From positions 1 to 64,000 of the forward strand of contig NZ_ANNV01000154.1 of the NCBI RefSeq assembly GCF_000346755.1: DNA of 64,000 nt, read 5' to 3'. Positions 35,333-44,545 of this stretch are shown here, piece by piece. A model generated the notes under the pieces. The model worked only from the letters and a program-made list of their open reading frames with translations, was not told the DNA's origin and made no database searches. The stretch comes from Pseudomonas sp. CBZ-4. Its GTDB lineage: Bacteria; Pseudomonadota; Gammaproteobacteria; Pseudomonadales; Pseudomonadaceae. Each line of letters begins with the position of its first letter. The stretch's first letter is position 1. The position numbers were made by a program, and so were the translations under genes.

Positions 35333-35983
35333 TTAATGCTGCGAAATTGACTCAAGTTGTTGCAAGAGCAACGCCGCCTGGGTCCGCGTGCGCACCCCCA
35401 GTTTGCGGAAAATCGCCGTGACATGGGCCTTGATGGTCGCTTCCGACACGCTCAGTTCGTAGGCAATCTGCTTGTTGAGCAAGCCTTCGCAGACCATGGT
35501 CAGCACGCGGAACTGCTGGGGTGTCAGGCTGGCCAGGCCATCACGGGCGGCCTTGGCTTCGTCGGACACATTGATTTCTTCAAACGCCTGCGGCGGCCAG
35601 GACACGTCGCCATCCAGCACGCTGCGCACGGCGTTCTGAATGTCTTCCATGGCGCTGGATTTTGGAATGAAGCCGCTGGCACCAAACTCCTTGGAGCGCA
35701 CCACGACATCGGCTTCTTCCTGGGCCGAGACCATCACCACGGGGATCTGCGGGTATTGCCCACGCAACAGCACCAACCCCGAGAACCCGTAGGCGCCGGG
35801 CATGTTCAGGTCGAGCAGCACCAGGTCCCAGTCGGATTTTTCGGTGAGGCGGGCTTCCAGCTCGGCAATGCTGGCCACTTCAACCAAACGCACGTCCGGG
35901 CCAAGGCCAAGGGTCACTGCCTGGTGCAGGGCGCTGCGAAACAGCGGATGGTCATCGGCTATCAGGATTTCGTATGTGGCCAT
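35333..35983 (-). CDS. erdR: ErdR-type LuxR-family response regulator
   Basis: A 216-residue response regulator with an N-terminal receiver (ILIADDHPLFRSALHQ; phospho-Asp in LVLLDLNMPG) and a C-terminal LuxR-type helix-turn-helix (LTPQQFRVLTMVCEGLLNKQ, then ELSVSEATIKAHVTAIFRKL). Next to dgkA, as in P. aeruginosa PA3603-PA3604, where the regulator is ErdR and controls ethanol and acetate use. Its cognate kinase gene is not in this window. Confidence 0.85.
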   Translation of the reverse strand: MATYEILIADDHPLFRSALHQAVTLGLGPDVRLVEVASIAELEARLTEKSDWDLVLLDLNMPGAYGFSGLVLLRGQYPQIPVVMVSAQEEADVVVRSKEFGASGFIPKSSAMEDIQNAVRSVLDGDVSWPPQAFEEINVSDEAKAARDGLASLTPQQFRVLTMVCEGLLNKQIAYELSVSEATIKAHVTAIFRKLGVRTRTQAALLLQQLESISQH

Positions 35984-36234
35984 TGATTAAATGATCCTGT
36001 TTTTTATGGGAGCCCTGATGGGTTCAGGGTTCGCCAATACACAAGGCGACGGCCAGGCAGCCATCGCCACAGGGCAAGTTCGACGTCAAAAGCACGTGCA
36101 ACGACGTCGAAAATTCACGGTTGCGCCCCAATCGGCGCTCAGCATGCCCAGCGTAGCCTGGGGGGTCAAGCACTACGCCCTTGGGCATTTTAGCGGCGCC
36201 GGGTTTACGGTGCCATCATGCAAACGTCGTCTGG

Positions 36235-36954
36235 CTATACCGCTGGGATATAGGGTGCAAGACGAGTATGGACGATGTCGGTGGGGTCCAGGGGTAACTG
36301 GAATTTTGCCGCCAGGTAATGGGTGCTGAAGACGTCGAGATAGGCGTCCAGCACTTCACTGGCGGCGCCGTCGTCGGCCAGTTCCAGGCACAGCGCCGCG
36401 ACCTCGGCCGTGCAGAAATGATCATCGCGCTTGGAACGGCGCAGCTTGTAGCGCGACAGTTGCTCAGGCGCCAGGCTCAGTACCGGCAAATGCTCCAGGT
36501 ACGGGCTTTTGCGGAACATCTTGCGCGCTTCGCTCCAGGTGCCGTCCAGCAGGATGAACAGCGGGCGCTTGCCCTCTTCGACCTGCACCTGGCTGACCAC
36601 CCGCTCGGGCACCACGAATTCACCGGGAAAGACGATATAGGGCTGCCATTGCGGGTCGCCCAGCAAGGTCAGCAAGTCGGGGTCAACTTCGGTGCGCGAC
36701 CAGGCAAACGCGGTGGTGTCGTCGATCACATCGGCGATCAGCCAGCCGGTGTTGCTGGGCTTCATCGGCTCAACGTCATGCATCAGCAGGCACATCGCAG
36801 ACCTGGCCGCCACTTTAGGCCGCCAGGCGCACAGGCAGTACTCAGGGATGACCCGACAGCCGGGGCAGCGCTCGGCGCGGGAACCGCGATTGAGGAACGG
36901 CCTCACGGCACGGGCCAGACGCTGGGTGCGCAGGCGGGAGACGGCGTGGCTCAT
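36235..36954 (-). CDS. DTW-domain tRNA aminocarboxypropyltransferase
   Basis: A 239-residue DTW-family protein; members (TapT/YfiP) make acp3U in tRNA using S-adenosylmethionine. The N-terminus has a zinc-like cluster (RCPGCRVIPEYCLCAW), and the name-giving motif is LLDGTWSEARKM. The start at 36954 (MSHAVSRLRT) gives the family length; an open frame continuing upstream to 37611 runs through the divergent gene and is not real. Confidence 0.85.
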   Translation of the reverse strand: MSHAVSRLRTQRLARAVRPFLNRGSRAERCPGCRVIPEYCLCAWRPKVAARSAMCLLMHDVEPMKPSNTGWLIADVIDDTTAFAWSRTEVDPDLLTLLGDPQWQPYIVFPGEFVVPERVVSQVQVEEGKRPLFILLDGTWSEARKMFRKSPYLEHLPVLSLAPEQLSRYKLRRSKRDDHFCTAEVAALCLELADDGAASEVLDAYLDVFSTHYLAAKFQLPLDPTDIVHTRLAPYIPAV

Positions 36955-37134
36955 CGGATGCGCCGTTGGGACGGGTAGATCGACACGGTGAAAACTCGTG
37001 GAAGGCTTGAAGTGGCGGCAGTTTACCAGCGATACGCCTGGCTGTAGTGGCAACGGCTCACCTATAATTGCGCGCCACTGAACGCACAGCGCAGTGGCTG
37101 GTCTATGCACCAGTACCCGAATCAGGAGAGTTTC

Positions 37135-37572
37135 ATGTTGCGTTCCATGCTGCGCCTTGCCGCCCCGTCCATCGCTCTCGCGCTGGTATTGCCTGTGGGC
37201 GCCCAGGCGGCCTCGCTGCTGGAGGCCCAAATGAACCGCAAGCTGCAAAGCGTCGCAGCTGAAAGCAACAAGGACCTGCCCCGGGAAATCGACGAAAAGA
37301 CCCTGGAAGTGGCCTACACCGTTGAAGGCATGCAACTGATCGATCACCTCAGCGTGCTGCCCGACCGTGCCGAACAGATGCGCGCCAACCCCAAGGCGGT
37401 GTATTTCCAGCTCGGCCAGAGCGTGTGCCTGAACAAGGGTTACCGCGAGTTGATGGCCAAGGGCGCTGTGATGCGTTATGAGATTACCGAGAACAAGACC
37501 AACCGTCCTGTCGCGTCGGTGAAGTTCGTCGAAGCCGATTGCCCGGCCCCGGTGGCGAAGAAGAAAAAGTAA
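37135..37572 (+). CDS. Exported protein, PA3611-like
   Basis: A 145-residue protein with a clear signal peptide (MLRSMLRLAAPSIALALVLP...GAQA, cut after AQA at about residue 22). The mature part has two cysteines that may form a disulphide, and a lysine tail. CAGGAG precedes the ATG. In P. aeruginosa the dgkA-erdR neighbourhood includes PA3611, a small secreted protein linked to quorum sensing; this one resembles it in size and layout, but the match is from memory. Confidence 0.7.
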   Translation: MLRSMLRLAAPSIALALVLPVGAQAASLLEAQMNRKLQSVAAESNKDLPREIDEKTLEVAYTVEGMQLIDHLSVLPDRAEQMRANPKAVYFQLGQSVCLNKGYRELMAKGAVMRYEITENKTNRPVASVKFVEADCPAPVAKKKK

Positions 37573-37862
37573 CGGCATGACCTTCGCGCACCGCCGTCCG
37601 GTGGTGCGCACTCCCCCGCTTCAAGTCCTTTCGGGCAGCTAGACTCTCTCTCGCGCAACCAATAAGTGGTTGCCAGCCAAGGGTTTTCCGGCTCATGATC
37701 AAGCCATCCCTACCCTTCAATCACAGCATTTCCCCTGCTGTTCTGTAACATTTTCAGGGCAAAAGAAGGTTGCCCCCAGCGGCAAGCAGCGACACATGCA
37801 GTGTCGTCGCCTCCGGCGAATGGCTCGTCGGCCACCCGGGCCCTGCAAGAAGGAGAAGTTGA

Positions 37863-38975
37863 ATGCCTTACGAACCGAATGACCGCCTGCTCCGCCATTT
37901 TGAAGAGAACGGAGCCGACCTCACGCAGCAGGTCGAAGCGCAACTCCAGCTGATTGCGCCCAACAGCCCGAATATTCCCCTTTATCGCGACATGATCCTC
38001 ACCGTACTGCGCATGGCCCAGGACAACGGCGACCGCTGGAACGCGAAAATCACCTTGCAAGCCATCCGCGAACTGGACAACGCCTTCCGCGTGCTGGAAC
38101 AGTTCAAGGGGCGGCGCAAAGTCACGGTGTTTGGCTCGGCACGCACGCCCGTCGAAAGCCCTTTGTATGCCTTGGCCCGTGAAGTCGGGGCAATGCTCGC
38201 GAAATCGGACCTGATGGTGATCACCGGTGGCGGCGGTGGCATCATGGCTGCTGCCCATGAAGGCGCGGGCCTGGAGCATAGCCTGGGCTTCAACATCACC
38301 CTGCCGTTTGAACAGCATGCCAACCCGACTATCGACGGCACCGACAACCTGCTGTCGTTTCACTTCTTCTTCACCCGCAAGCTGTTCTTCGTCAAGGAAG
38401 CCGACGCCCTGGTGTTGTGCCCGGGCGGTTTCGGCACCCTGGATGAAGCCTTGGAAGTGCTGACACTGATCCAGACCGGCAAAAGCCCGTTGGTGCCCGT
38501 CGTGTTGCTGGACGCTCCCGGTGGCAGCTTCTGGCAAGGCGCGCTGGACTTTATCCGCAGCCAACTGGAAGCCAACCGCTATATCCTGCCCACTGACCTC
38601 AAGCTGGTACGCCTGGTGTACAGCGCAGAGGAAGCGGTGGCGGAGATCAATCAGTTCTATGCCAACTTCCACTCTACGCGCTGGTTGAAACGCGAATTCG
38701 TGATGCGCATGCATCATCCTCTGAGCGATCGAGCACTGGCCCATTTGCAGAGCGAATTTGCCAGCTTGCGGTTGAGCGGGGAGTTCCAGCAACTCGCTTA
38801 CACGGGCGAGGAACATGATGAGCCGAGGTTCAGCCATCTGACGCGGTTGGTGTTCAACTTTAATGGTCGCGACCAGGGTCGCTTGCGGGAGCTGGTGGAT
38901 TTCATCAACTTGCCGGAGAACTGGGCGCAGGCTCAGGGCAAGGTGCAGCAGCGAGTGGCGCCGGAGCCGGCGTGA
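37863..38975 (+). CDS. LOG family protein (TIGR00730-like nucleotide hydrolase)
   Basis: A 370-residue member of the LOG/lysine-decarboxylase-like family, whose studied relatives hydrolyse nucleoside monophosphates to base and ribose phosphate. The signature PGGFGTLDEALEVLTLIQTGK and the nucleotide-binding GGGGGIMAAAHEGA are present. It is longer than the roughly 190-residue LOG proteins, with extra N- and C-terminal helical regions. AAGGAG precedes the ATG. It ends at a bidirectional terminator shared with recX. Confidence 0.85.
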   Translation: MPYEPNDRLLRHFEENGADLTQQVEAQLQLIAPNSPNIPLYRDMILTVLRMAQDNGDRWNAKITLQAIRELDNAFRVLEQFKGRRKVTVFGSARTPVESPLYALAREVGAMLAKSDLMVITGGGGGIMAAAHEGAGLEHSLGFNITLPFEQHANPTIDGTDNLLSFHFFFTRKLFFVKEADALVLCPGGFGTLDEALEVLTLIQTGKSPLVPVVLLDAPGGSFWQGALDFIRSQLEANRYILPTDLKLVRLVYSAEEAVAEINQFYANFHSTRWLKREFVMRMHHPLSDRALAHLQSEFASLRLSGEFQQLAYTGEEHDEPRFSHLTRLVFNFNGRDQGRLRELVDFINLPENWAQAQGKVQQRVAPEPA

Positions 38976-38985
38976 TTTTTTGAGC

Positions 38986-39023
38986 AAAAAAAAAGGCCCA
39001 CTATTTTCATAGTGGGCCTTTTT
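38986..39023. terminator. Bidirectional terminator between LOG gene and recX
   Basis: GGCCCACTAT and ATAGTGGGCC form a perfect 10 bp stem with a TTTC loop, flanked by an A-run on the left and a T-run on the right. It therefore works for both convergent transcripts. Confidence 0.95.
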
Positions 39024-39036
39024 GCAAGATAACAAC

Positions 39037-39504
39037 TCAGTCGTCCATGTCTCGACCGCTGAGTAGGCGGCTGATCATTTCCATCGAGAACCCGCGATAA
39101 CTCAGGAAGCGGCCTTGTTTCGCACGTTCCCTGGCATCGATAGGCAGATGACCAGAAAACTTGCGCCGCCAGGTCTCTTCCAACTGCGACTGCCAGCTGA
39201 TTCCGCACTCACGCAGGGCAAGGTCGATATCAGCACGTTGCAGGCCCCGCTGGCTCAACTCTTCACGAATCCGCGCCGGGCCGTAGCCAGAGCGGGCTCG
39301 ATAAGACACAAAACTTTCGAGGTAACGGGCTTCCGACAGCAGCCCTTCTTCCGTCAAACGGTCGAGAGCGGTGTCGATCATCTCGGGCTCCGCGCCGCGC
39401 TGACGCAGCTTACGCGTCAGCTCGACTCGACCATGCTCGCGGCGAGCGAGCAGGTCCATTGCAGTGCGCCGAACGGCGACGAGTGTATCCAGTACAACTG
39501 TCAT
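39037..39504 (-). CDS. recX: RecX, modulator of RecA
   Basis: Helical repeat protein (155 residues) that limits RecA filament growth. The three-helix repeats are visible (MDLLARREHGRVELTRKLRQRG; FVSYRARSGYGPARIREELSQRG). It lies 8 bp after recA on the same strand and is expected to be co-transcribed under SOS control. Confidence 0.95.
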   Translation of the reverse strand: MTVVLDTLVAVRRTAMDLLARREHGRVELTRKLRQRGAEPEMIDTALDRLTEEGLLSEARYLESFVSYRARSGYGPARIREELSQRGLQRADIDLALRECGISWQSQLEETWRRKFSGHLPIDARERAKQGRFLSYRGFSMEMISRLLSGRDMDD

Positions 39505-39512
39505 CGTTTGCT

Positions 39513-40571
39513 TCAGATATCAGTGTCGGCTTCTTCGACTTCTGCAACCGGTTCGCGGTTGGCGGCAGCCTTCACATCTGGCGCTGCAGTCAGCAGTTTG
39601 TCGCGGATCTGCTTCTCAAGCGTGGCGGCGATGTCCGGGTTTTCCGCAAGGAACTTGGCCGAGTTGGCCTTGCCCTGGCCGATCTTGCTGCCGTTGTAGG
39701 CATACCAGGCGCCGGACTTCTCAACAAAACCGTGCAGTACGCCCAGGTCGATCATCTCGCCGTTCAGGTAGATACCCTTGCCGTAGAGAATCTGGAACTC
39801 AGCCTGACGGAAAGGCGGGGCCACTTTGTTCTTCACGACTTTGACGCGGGTTTCGCTACCGACAACCTCGTCACCTTCTTTCACCGCGCCAGTACGGCGG
39901 ATGTCCAGACGGACCGAAGCGTAGAACTTCAGTGCATTACCACCGGTGGTGGTTTCCGGGCTGCCGAACATCACGCCGATCTTCATACGGATCTGGTTGA
40001 TAAAGATCACCAGGCAGTTGGCGTTCTTGATGTTACCGGTGATTTTACGCAGCGCCTGGGACATCAGACGGGCTTGCAGGCCCACGTGCATGTCACCCAT
40101 CTCGCCTTCGATTTCAGCCTTGGGTACCAAAGCGGCCACGGAGTCGACCACGATCACGTCGATGGCGTTGGAACGCACCAGCATGTCGGTGATTTCCAGG
40201 GCTTGCTCACCGGTATCCGGTTGGGAAACCAGCAGGTCGTCAACGTTGACACCCAGCTTGCCGGCGTATTCAGGGTCGAGGGCGTGCTCGGCATCGACGA
40301 ACGCGCAGGTGGCGCCCATTTTCTGTGCCTGGGCAATCACCGACAGGGTCAGGGTGGTTTTACCGGAAGATTCAGGACCGTAGATTTCAACGATACGGCC
40401 TTTTGGCAACCCGCCAATGCCGAGCGCGATGTCCAGACCCAGAGAGCCAGTGGAAATAGCTGGGATCGCCTGACGGTCGTGATCGCCCATACGCATTACG
40501 GCACCCTTGCCGAATTGACGTTCGATCTGACCCAGGGCCGCAGCCAAGGCTTTCTTCTTGTTGTCGTCCAT
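39513..40571 (-). CDS. recA: RecA recombinase
   Basis: DNA-strand exchange ATPase and co-protease that triggers LexA and phage-repressor cleavage. The 352-residue product has Walker A GPESSGKTT, the DNA-binding loops (FINQIRMKIGVMFGSPETTT) and an acidic C-terminus. The start MDDNKKKAL at 40571 is the family start; an in-frame upstream codon at 40583 is not used. A LexA box lies 42 bp upstream. In this window it is the likely inducer of the tailocin repressor cleavage. Confidence 0.98.
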   Translation of the reverse strand: MDDNKKKALAAALGQIERQFGKGAVMRMGDHDRQAIPAISTGSLGLDIALGIGGLPKGRIVEIYGPESSGKTTLTLSVIAQAQKMGATCAFVDAEHALDPEYAGKLGVNVDDLLVSQPDTGEQALEITDMLVRSNAIDVIVVDSVAALVPKAEIEGEMGDMHVGLQARLMSQALRKITGNIKNANCLVIFINQIRMKIGVMFGSPETTTGGNALKFYASVRLDIRRTGAVKEGDEVVGSETRVKVVKNKVAPPFRQAEFQILYGKGIYLNGEMIDLGVLHGFVEKSGAWYAYNGSKIGQGKANSAKFLAENPDIAATLEKQIRDKLLTAAPDVKAAANREPVAEVEEADTDI

Positions 40572-40612
40572 TAAAGTCCTCACGTAATCAATAAGGCCGG
40601 AACGGCCAACAC

Positions 40613-40628
40613 CTGTATAAGTAGACAG
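40613..40628 (-). promoter_or_regulatory. LexA (SOS) box upstream of recA
   Basis: The 16-mer CTGTATAAGTAGACAG fits CTGT-N8-ACAG exactly, 41 bp before the recA start codon. It marks SOS control of recA-recX. Confidence 0.92.
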
Positions 40629-40655
40629 TATTGTTCCACAAAGATCGGGGATCGC

Positions 40656-41156
40656 CTACCCCTGATTTTCTATTTCTGCTGCAGCTCGTCGCAACAAGCC
40701 CTCTAGCGCGGCCTTTACCGTTTGTCGGCGGACCTCATCGCGGTTGCCGGTGAAGTGCTCAAGCTCGGCGGTGACGTCATCGCCGACACCAAAGGCGAGC
40801 CACACCGTGCCCACCGGCTTGTCCGGCGAACCGCCATCCGGCCCCGCGACACCGCTGACCGCCACGCCAAAGCGCGCCAGGCTTTTTTCCTGGGCGCCGC
40901 GGACCATCGCTTCCACCACTTCCTGGCTGACGGCGCCCACTTTGGGAAACAACGTTTCCGGCACATTCAGTTGCCGGGTCTTCTGCCGATTGGAATAAGT
41001 GACATAGCCCGCCTCGAACCAGGCCGAACTCCCCGGAATCCGCGTGATCGCTTCGGCAATACCGCCGCCGGTGCAGGATTCGGCGGTGGTGACGTGGGCA
41101 TTGAGCACCTGCAAACGGCGACCCAGTTCAGCAGCCAGTTGAGTGATTTCCTTCAC
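40656..41156 (-). CDS. pncC: PncC, nicotinamide-nucleotide amidase (CinA C-terminal type)
   Basis: Hydrolyses nicotinamide mononucleotide to nicotinic acid mononucleotide in NAD recycling. The 166-residue product equals the CinA C-terminal domain alone, with VTTAESCTGGGIAEAITRIPGSS and AVSGVAGPDGGSPDKPVGTV. It lies just upstream of recA and marks the downstream edge of the tailocin cluster. Confidence 0.95.
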   Translation of the reverse strand: MKEITQLAAELGRRLQVLNAHVTTAESCTGGGIAEAITRIPGSSAWFEAGYVTYSNRQKTRQLNVPETLFPKVGAVSQEVVEAMVRGAQEKSLARFGVAVSGVAGPDGGSPDKPVGTVWLAFGVGDDVTAELEHFTGNRDEVRRQTVKAALEGLLRRAAAEIENQG

Positions 41157-41245
41157 GGTCGTCTCCAGTCTTGGGCGGGGGTTCGCCTACCCTACAGGAG
41201 CCAATCGCGCGTGCAAGTGACGGACTGTCTCAAGAGACCACGCGC

Positions 41246-41803
41246 CTAAGAAACCCACAGCACCGTCTTCGCCCGCGTCCACAGCCGCAAGCGATCCTCC
41301 AGCCCGTTGAGCCCGCCATTGATACGCCGCGTAATCGTGGTGAACTGATCCTTGTCGGCCAGCTCATTCAGGCCATTGCTCTGCCAGAACCAGGCAGCCG
41401 AGGCGACGGCCCATTGCGGCTGCTCCAGCAACGCAGGTTCCCACAACAAACGATCATCGCCGAACAGTGCCTGGCTGCACGCCAGATAGTTGCGCCGGCC
41501 GGTGATCTGGATCAGGCCACGGCCACGGTACCGCTGGCCATCACCGTCCTGTTCTGGCGTATTGCCCAGGCGCGCGGCCAATAGCCCCGTGTCGTACTTG
41601 CCCAGGTACTGCTCGCTCCCGAGTTCACGTACGTAACGCAACTCGCCAGACTCATGGCCGATTTGGGCGATAAACGCAGCGACGCGTCGGGCACTGTCGA
41701 GCCCATACCGGGCAAACGCAGCATTGAACCCAGGCAAAAAAACACCCGCGCCAAGGCGGGCTCCCGGCAGGATTTGAATCAGTTGCGCCAGTGTGATCTG
41801 CAT
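41246..41803 (-). CDS. Tailocin endolysin, GH19 chitinase-like
   Basis: Peptidoglycan-degrading enzyme of the glycoside hydrolase 19 family, used for host lysis to release the tail particles. The 185-residue product has the GH19 catalytic region (IAQIGHESGELRYVRE, with catalytic Glu; YRGRGLIQITGRRNYL). No signal peptide is seen, so it needs the holin. The ATG at 41803 has GGGAG 6 bases upstream. It is the last gene of the cluster; no spanin gene is seen nearby. Confidence 0.9.
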   Translation of the reverse strand: MQITLAQLIQILPGARLGAGVFLPGFNAAFARYGLDSARRVAAFIAQIGHESGELRYVRELGSEQYLGKYDTGLLAARLGNTPEQDGDGQRYRGRGLIQITGRRNYLACSQALFGDDRLLWEPALLEQPQWAVASAAWFWQSNGLNELADKDQFTTITRRINGGLNGLEDRLRLWTRAKTVLWVS

Positions 41804-41824
41804 CAATCGCTCCCTGAAAAGTGA

Positions 41825-42835
41825 CTATTCCGACAAACCACCGGCGGTGATCGAACTGCGATACCCCGCCACCGGGTCGCTCGAATTCACCACCTGGGTA
41901 ATCGACCACCGCCCCTGCATGTAACCCGGCCAGCTCTCATCGAGCCGCAACAGCCCTTCGGCGGCCAGTAACGGATTGCCCGGGCAATCAATCACCAACT
42001 CCAACCCCTCGCGCCCGGCCCGGCGCAGCTCGGCTTCAGCGACGGCACGGGCTTCCGCCGCGTTTTGACAGCGCTGGCGCACGGCCTTGAACGGCGCAAT
42101 GCCCACTTCAACCACATGCTGCTTGCCCCCCGCCGCATCCCACCAGGTGACACGGCTGCCCTGGTATTTCGCGCGGGTCTTGTCGTTGAGCGTGGCGGTG
42201 ATAAAGGCTGGATCACCGGGGCGATTGTCCTGGGTCACGGACAATTTCACCTCCGGCAATTGTTGCAGGGTCAATGTCCGGGTTTTGCCGGCTTCGGCGA
42301 GTACATACAGTTCGTTGAACGGCTTGGTGATCGCGCAATAGCGCTTGGCCAGCCGGGTAATGAATGCCATGTCGCTTTCATTGGACTGATCGATATGCGG
42401 CACCGGAACGCTTTCCAGCGACGGCGCCACACGCGGCGAAAACCCATGCCGGCTGACCAGCTGGCGAAACAGCGCGCCCAGCGTGATGGGCCCGTAGCTG
42501 GCCGATCGACGCTGGCGATAGCCGCTCGCGTCCTTTTCGCTGAAAGGCGCCGCTGTCGCGACAATCAGCAAGCGCATGGGAAACAGCACGGGGGTGCGCT
42601 GGCTGATCAGAAACTGGCCTTTTTCCACCAACCCCGTCTCTTTGTAACCCACGCGCAAGCCAATCTTGCCGCTCATGCTCGGCAGGCCTTCCAGCCCCTC
42701 GATATTGAGGGTCAATTCCAGCCGGTCGGACTGGATGCCAGCCCCATCGGTATGGCTCCAGCGCATGATGCGTTGGTTGAGCAACGCCGCATTGGCGCCG
42801 TAAAACTCCACGATAGGTGTAAATCCCTGTGTCAT
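41825..42835 (-). CDS. Tail hub protein, P2 gpD-like
   Basis: Late-control/gpD family protein (336 residues), which forms the hub at the centre of the contractile tail baseplate. It starts PIVEFYGANAALLNQRIMRWSHTDGAG and contains ESDMAFITRLAKRYCAITKPF, typical of the family. It follows gpX and precedes the endolysin, as in P2-like tail modules. Confidence 0.9.
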   Translation of the reverse strand: MTQGFTPIVEFYGANAALLNQRIMRWSHTDGAGIQSDRLELTLNIEGLEGLPSMSGKIGLRVGYKETGLVEKGQFLISQRTPVLFPMRLLIVATAAPFSEKDASGYRQRRSASYGPITLGALFRQLVSRHGFSPRVAPSLESVPVPHIDQSNESDMAFITRLAKRYCAITKPFNELYVLAEAGKTRTLTLQQLPEVKLSVTQDNRPGDPAFITATLNDKTRAKYQGSRVTWWDAAGGKQHVVEVGIAPFKAVRQRCQNAAEARAVAEAELRRAGREGLELVIDCPGNPLLAAEGLLRLDESWPGYMQGRWSITQVVNSSDPVAGYRSSITAGGLSE

Positions 42836-42844
42836 GCCGCCTCC

Positions 42845-43057
42845 TTAATCCCACGCCAGAACGGGGCGCAACGCCGCCGGCCGCGCTTGTATTTCCGGCA
42901 CGATCACCCACACACCCGCCGGCAGCACCGGGCCGTACTCGGCAAGCGTGGGGTTCAGGCGCCACAGGGTTTCTTCGGCCGCATCATCGCAACGCCCCAG
43001 CTCGCGGTAGAGCAGCAGGTTGACCGAGTCACCGGCGATACTTCGCACTCTACGCAT
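42845..43057 (-). CDS. Tail protein X, LysM-like
   Basis: A 70-residue gpX-family protein with a LysM-like fold (SIAGDSVNLLLYRELGR...LNPTLAEYGPVLPAGVWVIVP). It is a small structural tail component in P2-type phages. It overlaps the end of the gpU gene by a few bases and is followed 9 bp later by gpD. Confidence 0.88.
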   Translation of the reverse strand: MRRVRSIAGDSVNLLLYRELGRCDDAAEETLWRLNPTLAEYGPVLPAGVWVIVPEIQARPAALRPVLAWD

Positions 43058-43433
43058 TGACGAATTCCTCCAGTTCGAGGGTCCAGGTCATCAGCATCGC
43101 CGTACCGTCATCGATCACGTTGCTCTGGGTCTCCTTAACCGAATTGATACGCCACAGGCCCCAGTTGCGGCCGATGCCATCCACCAGCGGCAACGGTGTG
43201 CGCAAGCCTTGCAAGGCACGCAGCTCATCCAGGCGCTGCATACCAATGCCGTACATGGCCTTGCCATTGAACGTGAGTTTTTCCAGCTTCTGGCCGCTCT
43301 GCCGCGACTGCGGCTTGCTGGCAATAATCGCCAGGTCGCTCCAGCCACCGTCGCTGTTGCGGATCAGCGAGGCATAGGCAAAACCTCGGGACAAACCAAA
43401 AATGAAATCGCCCAAAACCATCTGTTGTCGCAT
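43050..43433 (-). CDS. Tail protein U, P2 gpU-like
   Basis: Tail-completion protein of the gpU family, 127 residues from MRQQMVLGDFIFGL. It has the family patterns RQSGQKLEKLTFNG and WGLWRINSVKETQS. GGAGGTGATTG directly precedes the ATG, which overlaps the tape-measure stop by one base. Confidence 0.9.
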   Translation of the reverse strand: MRQQMVLGDFIFGLSRGFAYASLIRNSDGGWSDLAIIASKPQSRQSGQKLEKLTFNGKAMYGIGMQRLDELRALQGLRTPLPLVDGIGRNWGLWRINSVKETQSNVIDDGTAMLMTWTLELEEFVNA

Positions 43434-44539
43434 CAATCACCTCCTGGGTCGGCGAGAGCCGCATTGCGGCGAACCCCCAGCACGTCCGTGACCATCGGCA
43501 TGCATTGAAATTGCAGGGCGTGGATCACCTGGCTGACCACCTGTTGGGCATCGGCAGGGTTCACACCGGTGATCTGGATACTTGGCGCGATGGACACCTG
43601 CACGTTATCCGCGCGGGTACTGTTGAGCTCTTTGCTCACGGCATCGGGCGCCGGCAGGCGATCACTGGGGCCGAACAGTTTCTCGCCCAGCCAGCCGCCC
43701 GCTTCGCTGCCCAGCAAACCACCGATGGCGCCGCCGACAGCCGTACCGATCCCGGGAAAGACCAGGGTCCCGATGGCTGCCCCCGCAGAGGCGCCCGCCC
43801 ACGCGCCACCCGCCGTGCTCAGGCCGGAGCCGATGGCGTTGGCGTCGCCGTTGCGTACGCCCTGGATCACATCCACGGCAGCTGCGGCGGTTCTCAATGG
43901 CCCAAGCCGGCGAATGCCGACGGATTGCAGTGTGCCGACAGCATCGGCCAAGGCGCCTGCGCTTAGGTTGGGTGCGCTAGTGGCAACGCTAGCCCCGGCA
44001 AAGGACTGAAAACGTTGCGAGTTCGGCCCCGGCTGAAAGCTGTTTGACAAGCCCCCCACGGCCTGGCGATTTCGCTTGGACGGACTGCGCCTCCCTGCGC
44101 TGCGCCCAGCGTTTTTTTTGCGCTCTTTGAATTGATTGACGGCCGCGTCCATGACCAGATCAACCGCTTTTTCTATGAACTTGTCTTTGATCGTGTCCAA
44201 CAAGCCTGCACCGGCAGCCTCAGGCTGGTCCTTCGGCGCGCTCGCGGCCACATCGGCAGCCTTGGGCAGCAGCGCATCGCCGTTGATGAACAGCGTGCTG
44301 TTGAGCGTCTCCAACGTCTCGCGCAGCCGCACGTTTTCCTGGGCCAAGGCGTTGATGTCCACACTGAGCGTGACCAGCGCAGAGCGCAGTTCCACCTGCG
44401 GCTGCGCGACCCCATCCAGGCTTACGGGGGCCGCCGCACTGGCGGAAAACGGCGCCAGCACATTGCCAAGGTCGGCGTCGCCGATCATCCAGCGCAAGTC
44501 CTCCTGGGCGAGCCTCATCCCATATTTCGTGTCTTGCAT
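43433..44539 (-). CDS. Tape measure protein, short
   Basis: A 368-residue protein in the tape-measure position, between the tail assembly chaperone pair and gpU. The N-terminus is MQDTKYGMRLAQEDLRWMIG, then a coiled coil (ALAQENVRLRETLETLNS), a basic linker, and a glycine/alanine-rich hydrophobic stretch (GGAWAGASAGAAIGTLVFPG...GGAIGGLLGSEAGGWLG) typical of tape measures. It is about half the length usual for R-pyocin-like tails. Ribosome site AGGAG is inside the end of the frameshifted upstream gene. Confidence 0.8.
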   Translation of the reverse strand: MQDTKYGMRLAQEDLRWMIGDADLGNVLAPFSASAAAPVSLDGVAQPQVELRSALVTLSVDINALAQENVRLRETLETLNSTLFINGDALLPKAADVAASAPKDQPEAAGAGLLDTIKDKFIEKAVDLVMDAAVNQFKERKKNAGRSAGRRSPSKRNRQAVGGLSNSFQPGPNSQRFQSFAGASVATSAPNLSAGALADAVGTLQSVGIRRLGPLRTAAAAVDVIQGVRNGDANAIGSGLSTAGGAWAGASAGAAIGTLVFPGIGTAVGGAIGGLLGSEAGGWLGEKLFGPSDRLPAPDAVSKELNSTRADNVQVSIAPSIQITGVNPADAQQVVSQVIHALQFQCMPMVTDVLGVRRNAALADPGGD

Positions 44540-44545
44540 CCCGCT

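Noticed and set aside
36235..37611. A 458-codon frame over the DTW gene
   Set aside because: The upstream 219 codons run through the opposite-strand exported-protein gene. The family length fits the start at 36954.
37573..37862. Possible terminator or gene in the gap before the LOG gene
   Set aside because: A GCGCACC/GGTGCGC hairpin is present but has no T-tract, and no open frame has a ribosome site.
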